From assembly GCA_004322325.1 (NCBI GenBank), contig SCTP01000348.1, positions 1-6,645 of the forward strand: 6,645 nucleotides of DNA, read 5' to 3'. The notes beneath the pieces are model-generated. The model saw only the letters and a list, made by a program, of their open reading frames with translations, had not been told where the DNA came from and ran no database searches. The position numbers and the translations under genes were made by a program. Shown here piece after piece: positions 1 through 6,001 of this stretch. This stretch comes from Gammaproteobacteria bacterium (GTDB lineage Bacteria; Pseudomonadota; Gammaproteobacteria; DSM-16500). Numbering within the stretch: the stretch's first letter is position 1; every line of letters starts with the position of its first letter.

Positions 1-1
1 A

Positions 2-355
2 AGCACCACAACGCTACCTAACAATGCTACGAAACTATTTGAAGTAGTTAAATTATTAAAAGCGGAAATAAAAAGATTAAAAATACAATCTGCTTTTATT
101 AAAGACAAATTAAAAGCAGATGAAATAAGCTTTAATTCTTATAATGAGGATTTAGCTAAAATTTCAGCGCTGCATCATAAAAAGATATGTTTGTTTTTTG
201 GGCCAAAAATTGGCCATGAAATAAACGCTTACCATGCGCTAGAAAGTTTTTTAAGGAAAATGCCTCGAGAAGTAGGGGAGCATATATTTAGTTATATTGA
301 TGATGAACAAGATTATCAAGATACCTATTTAAAAAATAGAAAATGTAAACCATAG
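2..355 (+). CDS. C-terminal part of an unrecognised protein (5' end outside window)
   Basis: This frame is open from the left window edge to a TAG stop at 353-355, giving 117 residues. There is no plausible start near its beginning: the only in-frame ATG lies late, at about residue 87, so the gene very likely begins upstream of the window. I do not recognise the family. The first half (roughly residues 11-42) is a lysine-rich, leucine/isoleucine-spaced stretch that looks helical and perhaps coiled coil. It is followed by a segment around KICLFFGPKIGHEINAYHAL and an acidic-to-basic tail ending in NRKCKP. No signal peptide or membrane segment is visible in this part. It is convergent with the cyclase operon, only 23 bases from the end of cyclase A, so it is probably functionally unrelated. 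That it is coding rests on the uninterrupted frame in AT-rich DNA and its protein-like composition. Confidence 0.7.
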   Translation, partial: STTTLPNNATKLFEVVKLLKAEIKRLKIQSAFIKDKLKADEISFNSYNEDLAKISALHHKKICLFFGPKIGHEINAYHALESFLRKMPREVGEHIFSYIDDEQDYQDTYLKNRKCKP

Positions 356-378
356 TTCCTTGAAGGAGTACGTATAAA
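356..378. other. Short convergent intergenic gap
   Basis: Only 23 bases separate the stop codons of two convergent genes. The gap contains the small near-palindrome TCCTTGAAGGA (357-367). Its usable stem is about three Watson-Crick pairs, extendable by G-U pairs, and no T-run follows on either strand. I therefore do not call a terminator, although some termination must occur near here for both transcripts. Confidence 0.5.
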
Positions 379-1467
379 TTAACCCTTAACTGAAATCAAC
401 TTATACAATTGAATCGTCTTCTCACCCACCGTGACTGAGTCAGCTTTTTCAATTTGAAAATCATCTTTAATAAATTGAAAGGTTGATTCGTCAATCAACA
501 CAGTATTTGGCATGTCATGCGTTAATCCTTCAATTTTTAGCGCATTTTCCACTACTTCGCCAATCACAGAATAACTTAAAAAATTCTCCGATATCGTATG
601 CCCGACAATCGCCTCCCCTGTCGTAATGCTAATCCCAATTGACGTGTCAAAATTCACTTTTTCTTTCATCGCATCATTAAAATCCTTTATGGCAGCCACC
701 ATCTCTAAAGCACATAATGCTGCATTTCGCTTGTCATCCAAAGATGAAGTGGGTGCACCAAAAGTAGCAATTAATCCATCACCTAATATCTTATAAATAT
801 TGCCATGATTTTTTATCACAATATCGACCATCACAGAAAAATATTTATTCAAATAATCAACTAATATTTTGGGGTCAATTGTTTCGGATATGGTAGTAAA
901 ATGATGAATATCGACAAATAAAACAGAGATAACGCGATTTTCAGCCAGGAGTGAAGAGGTATCAGTAGAGTCATTCATGATTTGATCAATAATATCTTTC
1001 GGAACATATTTTTGAAAAAGATCAATGGTTTTTTCTTGTTTATCTATAATTTCTTTTAACTCATTAAGTAATACATAATTGCTTTGCTCTTGCCGATAGA
1101 TTTTAATCCCAATGTCAATAATTTGTTTTAACTCATCTTCTTCCCAAGGTTTAGTAATATAACGTAATACCAAACCATTATTGATTGATTTAATAATCGC
1201 ATTAATATCGCTAAATCCCGTCAGAATCATGCGTACTGACTTAGAATGCTTAGGAATCACTGCTTCTAAGAATTGAACACCCGTAATATCTGGCATGCGT
1301 TGATCGGTGATAATTAATTCAATGTCATGCTTTTCTAAAACTTTAATGGCCTCAGTCGCTGAAATAGCAGTAAAAATAGTATAATAACGACGAAATGCCG
1401 CAGCGAAAGCGTCTAAGTTCGATTGTTCATCATCAACATATAATATCACTGGCTTTTGTGGCTGCAT
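379..1467 (-). CDS. Cyclase A: response regulator with class III nucleotide cyclase domain lacking the catalytic Asn/Arg
   Basis: This 362-residue cytoplasmic protein has a receiver domain (about 6-125), a helical linker with a KYVPK motif (about 126-170) and a class III adenylate/guanylate cyclase domain (about 176-358). The receiver looks functional: acidic pair D12/D13, phosphoacceptor D55 in TDQRMP, T83, and K106 in a KPW motif. In the cyclase domain both metal-binding aspartates are present (D186 in FVDIHHF, D230 in KILGDG), as is the adenine-contacting lysine K226. The transition-state pair is missing: where the family has VNxAxR, this protein has VENALK, putting E307 for Asn and K311 for Arg. 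S300 sits at the second purine-contact position. It should be unable to cyclise ATP as a homodimer but could supply the metal site to a partner. It is the last gene of the operon, starting two bases after HK-A ends, and is the likely phosphorylation target of HK-A. Domain calls are secure; partnership with cyclase B is inferred. Confidence 0.93.
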   Translation of the reverse strand: MQPQKPVILYVDDEQSNLDAFAAAFRRYYTIFTAISATEAIKVLEKHDIELIITDQRMPDITGVQFLEAVIPKHSKSVRMILTGFSDINAIIKSINNGLVLRYITKPWEEDELKQIIDIGIKIYRQEQSNYVLLNELKEIIDKQEKTIDLFQKYVPKDIIDQIMNDSTDTSSLLAENRVISVLFVDIHHFTTISETIDPKILVDYLNKYFSVMVDIVIKNHGNIYKILGDGLIATFGAPTSSLDDKRNAALCALEMVAAIKDFNDAMKEKVNFDTSIGISITTGEAIVGHTISENFLSYSVIGEVVENALKIEGLTHDMPNTVLIDESTFQFIKDDFQIEKADSVTVGEKTIQLYKLISVKG

Positions 1468-1469
1468 AA

Positions 1470-3737
1470 TTACTCCTGGTGGATGGGAAGAGTAATAATA
1501 AACTCAGAACCCTTGCCCACCTCACTTTTTACTTCAATATGTCCTTTAAGATCTGAAATAATACCAAATGAAATAGATAAGCCTAATCCTAATCCTTTGC
1601 CCACATCTTTGGTAGTGAAAAATGGTTCAAATATTTTAGCTTTACTCTCCTCACTCATGCCAGTACCTGTATCTTTGAAGCTAACAATGACATGATTACC
1701 TTTTTTCTCTGTTTTAATGGTAATATCACCTTTATCAGGTGTGGCATCAATGGCATTAGACAGCATATTCATAAAGACTTGATTCAATTTTCCAGGAATG
1801 CACTCAATTTCAGGAATGTCGCTGTAATTTTTAATAATATTAATCTTGCCGGCACATTTATCTTTTAACAAAATAAGTGTCGAATCAATTCCTTCAAGAA
1901 TATTAAATTTCATCATGGTTTCTTCAGATGCGCCTGAAAATGTACGCAAACTGGTAATAATTGAAGCTGTTCGGTGTGTACCTTCTGCCATTCCTTTTAA
2001 TAGTTTATGCGTCTCTTCAATAGTGTAATCCAAATCAAGCGATTTTTTTAAGGCTTCAATTTCTTGTAATTGGTTAAGAAGATTTTCACTGGATTTTATC
2101 TCGGCATATTTGTTCATCACATTCGTCATATCGGCTATATTTCGTTTAAGAGAAGTAACGGTTGATTTGACAAAATTAATGGGATTATTTATTTCATGCG
2201 CAATCCCTGCGGTGAGCACCCCAATGGAAGCAAAACGATCGTTTTTTTGCAGATTTTCACTTAATTTAACGTTTTCCGAGATATCATCAATGCGAATCGC
2301 TAAGCCTTGTTCTTTGCCTAATAAATGCAATGGGTAAGTAACGACGCTGAAATAGAGAGTGGTATCGCTGGTGGTATGAATCACTCTATCAATTGTAACA
2401 GCCGTGTTTAATTTATTTTGATAATTCTTTAAATAGGGAAAAAAGTCAAATATGGATTTTCCTTTAACTTCCTGAATCGATTTGCCAATGGATTTTTCTG
2501 CTAATGAGTTTAAGTGAGTAATCAAGAAATCTTTATTAATAATTAATAGAATGGAAGGCATCGTGTTGATAATATCGCTTAATAAAGATTCAGCTTCTTG
2601 CAATCTTCTAGAAAACAAATTAGCTTTATCTAATTCATTGGAAACTTGATTTAATAACAATTTCTGCTGACGACCATATTCTTCAATAATAGATAATGTT
2701 TTATTCGTTTCTTTTTCTACTGATGTCAATTCATCAGAGCCTTCTTCATTGACGCGTAATGAAAATTTCTTTTTTGATTCAATATTAATAATATTTTTGC
2801 TTAATTTTTCCAGTCGGTTAATCACTAAAATTCGTAATAGATAAGAGAGAATAATAATAAACAGAATGCCAAAGCCGAAAAATAGCAGGTTAAAATTATA
2901 AATAGTATGAGTACCTGCTTCATATACTGTTCGAGGGATGACGGCTTGCAAGATGGCGATAGGTTTATCATTAATGTCTTTTAATAAAAGATAACCCAAT
3001 ATTTCATTTTTCTTTTGTCCAATAACAGCGATAGGCTTATTTTGATCTATTAATTGATTAAAGATAGTATTTAATACTGGTTGATGACGAATGTCATTTA
3101 AGCGGTAGAGTGTTAAATGCAAGTGAGTCACTTCTTCTACCCTTGATAAGGAAGCAGGAGAAAAATAGCGGGCAAAAATTAATGCGCCGCGAGAAGGGCC
3201 TGAATAATCCGTTTTTAAAATAGGATGAGAAGAAACTAAATAAATACCGGCCGGGATAGAAATAAGTCCTTTTATTTTCATTTTTAAATCAGGTTGATGG
3301 ACCAATTTTCCATTAGGTGCTAAATAATCATATAATCCGCTGGGTAAGGGTACTTCCATGGTTCTATCAGCGGAGACGGCTCTAGCAAATACGGTTTTTC
3401 CTGTTGCATCGAAATACAGCATCATATCGACGTTGGAAGCAGAAAAAACGGTGATTTGAAGATTAGCGTTAATATAATCTTGAATGCTTTTTGGATTTTT
3501 ATCGACAATAAAATTGTAAGTCTCATCCCAAACCGCTGTATCAGTATCAAATGTTTCTACTTCATCTACCATACGCTCAATTGTTTTGTCGACTTGATCC
3601 ATTTTACGAATGACTTGCTTATTTTCAAGTTGCAGATAACTGTTTAGCAAAATACGTTGTGCGCCAAAGTAAATGGCGGCTACCATTAAACCCCAGACGA
3701 TGACAATGATCAGTGTGACTTTCGTTTGTAGTCTCAT
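1470..3737 (-). CDS. HK-A: CHASE4-HAMP-PAS sensor histidine kinase with intact H-box
   Basis: This 755-residue inner-membrane hybrid-free sensor kinase has TM1 (about 8-25), a periplasmic CHASE4-type domain (about 40-280, with the VWDETYNF and GPSRGALIFAR signatures), TM2 (about 284-302), HAMP (about 303-355), a short coiled coil, PAS (about 385-490), a HisKA dimerisation domain (about 500-600) and a HATPase_c domain (about 645-752). The phosphoacceptor is H514 in AGIAHEINNP, which also carries an ExxN phosphatase-type motif (E515, N518). The ATP site has N661 in the N-box, DTGTG (689-693), an EPFFTTK F-box and GLGLGL (715-720). The H-box resembles the NtrB-like HPK4 class. It has no receiver of its own, so the receiver of cyclase A just downstream is the natural phosphoryl target. 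The ATG overlaps the HK-B stop. The ligand is unknown; CHASE4 domains are sensory but not tied to a single signal. Confidence 0.94.
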   Translation of the reverse strand: MRLQTKVTLIIVIVWGLMVAAIYFGAQRILLNSYLQLENKQVIRKMDQVDKTIERMVDEVETFDTDTAVWDETYNFIVDKNPKSIQDYINANLQITVFSASNVDMMLYFDATGKTVFARAVSADRTMEVPLPSGLYDYLAPNGKLVHQPDLKMKIKGLISIPAGIYLVSSHPILKTDYSGPSRGALIFARYFSPASLSRVEEVTHLHLTLYRLNDIRHQPVLNTIFNQLIDQNKPIAVIGQKKNEILGYLLLKDINDKPIAILQAVIPRTVYEAGTHTIYNFNLLFFGFGILFIIILSYLLRILVINRLEKLSKNIINIESKKKFSLRVNEEGSDELTSVEKETNKTLSIIEEYGRQQKLLLNQVSNELDKANLFSRRLQEAESLLSDIINTMPSILLIINKDFLITHLNSLAEKSIGKSIQEVKGKSIFDFFPYLKNYQNKLNTAVTIDRVIHTTSDTTLYFSVVTYPLHLLGKEQGLAIRIDDISENVKLSENLQKNDRFASIGVLTAGIAHEINNPINFVKSTVTSLKRNIADMTNVMNKYAEIKSSENLLNQLQEIEALKKSLDLDYTIEETHKLLKGMAEGTHRTASIITSLRTFSGASEETMMKFNILEGIDSTLILLKDKCAGKINIIKNYSDIPEIECIPGKLNQVFMNMLSNAIDATPDKGDITIKTEKKGNHVIVSFKDTGTGMSEESKAKIFEPFFTTKDVGKGLGLGLSISFGIISDLKGHIEVKSEVGKGSEFIITLPIHQE
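1473..1477 (-). promoter_or_regulatory. Ribosome binding site of cyclase A
   Basis: AGGAG on the minus strand lies five bases before the ATG at 1467-1465. It falls in the last codons of HK-A, directly before its TAA (1472-1470), so ribosomes finishing HK-A can re-initiate on cyclase A. This supports the chosen start and an equal-dose, coupled expression of the two proteins. Confidence 0.75.
3734..3737 (-). other. ATGA stop/start overlap between HK-B and HK-A
   Basis: The HK-A start (ATG, 3737-3735) and the HK-B stop (TGA, 3736-3734) share bases in the classic ATGA arrangement. This implies translational coupling and roughly matched amounts of the two kinases, as expected if they form a heterodimer. 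Confidence 0.9.
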
Positions 3738-5974
3738 GGCAGCTTACCTCTTGGTAAGGTAATAATAAATTCCGTCCCCTTACCGGCCTCGCTCTTAAAT
3801 TGGATATCACCATGCAATTCTTTAATAACACTGAAAGAGATGGATAACCCTAATCCTGAGCCACTCTCGGCCTTTTTGGTAGAAAAGAAAGGTTGAAATA
3901 TTTTACTTTGATGCTCTTTGCTAATCCCAGTACCATTGTCTTTGATGCTAATGGAAACGTCACGCTCATCTTCAGTTGTTTTTATTTTAATGGCGCCTTG
4001 ATGCGGAATCGCGTCAATTGCATTTGAAATAATATTCATAAAAACTTGGTTTAACTTGCCGGGGATGCAATTAATTTCAGACGAATGAGTATATTCTTTA
4101 GTAATATCAATTCGATTAATACATTTATATTTTAATAAATTAACGGCAGAATCAATACCTTCTTTGATGTCATAATTTTTCTCGAGATTTTCATCTAATC
4201 GGACAAATGTTTTTAGATTACGCACAATCTCATCGGTCTGATTAGCGGCTGATTTTATTTCATCTAATAGGCGATTCGTTTTTTCAATATCATAATCAAT
4301 ATTATTTACTTTTCCATGTAATTTTTTTATCTCATCCCATTGATCATTAGAAGTAATAGCGGCATATTTATTCAGCGTATTGATTAATTCAGATATGTTG
4401 CTGGAAATGGTAGGTAAGATAGATTCAATAAAGCTAATAGGATTGACAATTTCATTGGCTATACCAGCTGTCAAGATACCAATGGAAGATAATTTGTCTG
4501 TTTGTCTTAATTCATCTTCCAGTTTTACTTTTTCAGAAATATTATCGATTCTTAATGCTAATCCTCGGCCTTTTTCTGGGTGGCTAAGGGGATAAATCAC
4601 CACGCTAAAATAGAGGATTTTATCCTGAATAGGACAAGCTATTTTGTCAATGCTATTGATGGTTTTATTCTGAAATGATGTTTTTAACAGTTCTTCGTAG
4701 TTTTTAATGTAAGGGAAGAATTCGAATAGCGATTTTCCTGTCACCTCAGTCACTGGTTTTTCTATGTATTTTTCTGCTAAGGAGTTCAAGTGAGAAATAG
4801 TTAAATCAGCATTGATAATGACTAACATAGAAGGCATAAAATTAATCGTATCACTTAAGAGCGATTCTGTTTCCTGTAGTTTTTTTGAAAATTTATTAAC
4901 GTTATCTAATTCATCCGATACTTTCTTTAATAATATTTTTTGTTCTTCACTATATTTTTCAATTGCGGATAACATTTTATTGGTTTCTTTTTCCACTGAC
5001 GTGAGCTCATCGGATCCTTCTTCATTTACTCTTAAAGAAAATTGTTTTTTGGAGCCAATATCGATAATATTTTTATTTAATTTTTCTAAGCGAGAAATCA
5101 GTAGAGATCGTAATAAGTAAGATAATACGAAGACAAAGACCACACCGAATCCAAAAAAGACATAGTTAAAATAATACATGGTATTAATACCAGACTGATA
5201 GATATCGCGCGGCATCGCTGCTTGGATGATAGCGATGGGCTGATCATTAATATCTCTTAATAAAAGGTATCCATATAAAATTTTCTTATTTTTCCCTACT
5301 TTCACAAGAGGTCCATTTTTTAATTCATTAATATTGGAAGTAGCGTTGATGCGATACATGGTTAAATCAAGATGGGTGGTATCTGCTATTTTTTTCAAAG
5401 TTTCATTTGTGAATCGTTTAGCAAGAATTTGTGCACCTCGTGATGGTCCGGTGCTATCGCTTTTCACAATCGAATGGGAAGCAACTAATAAAATACCAGA
5501 GGGAATAGAGACGAAGCCTTGAAAGCTGCTATTGACATGGGGTTGATACACTAATTTTCCTTTAGGTTGTAAATAATCGGATAATCCTTCTGGAAGAGGA
5601 ATTATTTTTTCTCGAGTGGGATCCACGGCGAGCCCATAAAAATATTGACCGGTTGGGGTGAAATAAAGCATCACATCGATATCAGCTTGACCTAAGGTGC
5701 TGACAGTGGCAGTGCCATTAATATATTCCTGGTTTTTATCTGCCATGAATTGATAAGCATCATCAAAGATAGACCAGAAGGCATCCATTTTGCTCAGCTC
5801 ACTTAACATGCGATCAATGGTTTCCTTGACTTCGATAATATTATTCATTCCATTTTGATGTTCTAATTGTAAATAGCTCTGGGTTAATAATCTTTTGCCT
5901 TCGAAATAAGTCGTAGCTAATAGCAAGCCCCAGACGAGAAGAATAATTAACGAAACCTTGCTTCTTAGCTTCAT
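3734..5974 (-). CDS. HK-B: CHASE4-HAMP-PAS sensor kinase paralogue lacking the phosphoacceptor histidine
   Basis: This 746-residue paralogue matches HK-A along its whole length: TM1 (about 8-24), periplasmic CHASE4-like domain (about 40-265, with GPSRGAQILAKRF), TM2 (about 271-288), HAMP (about 290-342), coiled coil, PAS (about 375-480), HisKA-like region (about 492-590) and HATPase_c (about 635-742). The H-box reads AGIANEIVNP, with N507 exactly where HK-A has H514 (codon AAT at 4456-4454), so it cannot autophosphorylate at the usual site. The ATP-binding domain looks intact: N651 in the N-box, DNGTG (679-683), QPFFSTK and GSGLGL (705-710). The ExxN phosphatase-type motif is kept (E508, N511). 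The CHASE4 segment lacks the WDETY form seen in HK-A and is more divergent. Likely roles are trans-phosphorylating H514 of HK-A in a heterodimer, or a phosphatase or signal-modulating subunit. The frame is intact over 746 codons, so it is not a pseudogene. Confidence 0.92.
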   Translation of the reverse strand: MKLRSKVSLIILLVWGLLLATTYFEGKRLLTQSYLQLEHQNGMNNIIEVKETIDRMLSELSKMDAFWSIFDDAYQFMADKNQEYINGTATVSTLGQADIDVMLYFTPTGQYFYGLAVDPTREKIIPLPEGLSDYLQPKGKLVYQPHVNSSFQGFVSIPSGILLVASHSIVKSDSTGPSRGAQILAKRFTNETLKKIADTTHLDLTMYRINATSNINELKNGPLVKVGKNKKILYGYLLLRDINDQPIAIIQAAMPRDIYQSGINTMYYFNYVFFGFGVVFVFVLSYLLRSLLISRLEKLNKNIIDIGSKKQFSLRVNEEGSDELTSVEKETNKMLSAIEKYSEEQKILLKKVSDELDNVNKFSKKLQETESLLSDTINFMPSMLVIINADLTISHLNSLAEKYIEKPVTEVTGKSLFEFFPYIKNYEELLKTSFQNKTINSIDKIACPIQDKILYFSVVIYPLSHPEKGRGLALRIDNISEKVKLEDELRQTDKLSSIGILTAGIANEIVNPISFIESILPTISSNISELINTLNKYAAITSNDQWDEIKKLHGKVNNIDYDIEKTNRLLDEIKSAANQTDEIVRNLKTFVRLDENLEKNYDIKEGIDSAVNLLKYKCINRIDITKEYTHSSEINCIPGKLNQVFMNIISNAIDAIPHQGAIKIKTTEDERDVSISIKDNGTGISKEHQSKIFQPFFSTKKAESGSGLGLSISFSVIKELHGDIQFKSEAGKGTEFIITLPRGKLP
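3743..3758 (-). promoter_or_regulatory. Hairpin covering the HK-A ribosome binding site
   Basis: Read on the minus strand, CTTACC-AAGA-GGTAAG forms a perfect 6-bp stem with a 4-base loop. The HK-A Shine-Dalgarno sequence (AGAGGT, 3751-3746) spans the loop and the 3' arm, about nine bases before the ATG. The hairpin lies within the last codons of HK-B, so a translating ribosome would melt it. That would make HK-A translation depend on HK-B translation. The pairing is visible; the regulatory effect is inferred. Confidence 0.45.
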
Positions 5975-5982
5975 ATTATTTA

Positions 5983-5988
5983 TTCCTT
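5983..5988 (-). promoter_or_regulatory. Ribosome binding site of HK-B
   Basis: AAGGAA on the minus strand lies eight bases before the ATG at 5974-5972, in the short gap after the cyclase B stop. It supports the chosen start, which places a membrane segment right after a short basic N-terminus, as in HK-A. Confidence 0.65.
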
Positions 5989-5989
5989 A

Positions 5990-6001
5990 AAACAGCTGTT
6001 T
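5990..6001. repeat. 12-bp perfect palindrome at the cyclase B / HK-B junction
   Basis: AAACAGCTGTTT is a perfect palindrome and continues for two more matching pairs on each side after one mismatch. It overlaps the cyclase B stop codon and sits just upstream of the HK-B ribosome binding site. It has no loop, so it resembles a dimeric protein-binding site more than an RNA hairpin. A chance occurrence in AT-rich DNA is possible. Confidence 0.35.

Noticed and set aside
350..378. Possible bidirectional terminator between the convergent genes
   Set aside because: The TCCTTGAAGGA near-palindrome gives only about three solid pairs plus G-U pairs, and no T-run follows on either strand.
379..1467. 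Cyclase A as a GGDEF or HD-GYP cyclic-di-GMP enzyme, since KPW receivers often occur with HD-GYP domains
   Set aside because: The output domain has class III cyclase landmarks (FVDI, KILGDG, FGAP, TGEAIVG, YSVIGE) and no GGDEF or HD-GYP motif.
1456..2337. Plus-strand open frames antisense to HK-A (1456-1695, 1846-2028, 2110-2337)
   Set aside because: They overlap well-conserved HisKA and ATP-binding coding sequence and have no recognisable protein features.
3625..3831. 68-codon minus-strand frame across the HK-B/HK-A junction
   Set aside because: It is out of frame with both kinases, which clearly account for this DNA; its product resembles no protein family I know.
4812..5120. 102-codon open frame on the plus strand, antisense to HK-B
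   Set aside because: It lies wholly inside the conserved HAMP and PAS coding sequence of HK-B, and its translation is a low-complexity Ser/Phe/Leu-rich shadow with no domain.
3734..5974. HK-B and cyclase B as decaying pseudogenes
   Set aside because: Both frames are intact over their visible length, the ATP-binding motifs and the Asn/Arg motif are well kept, and the gene junctions are tightly coupled. Only specific catalytic positions are altered.
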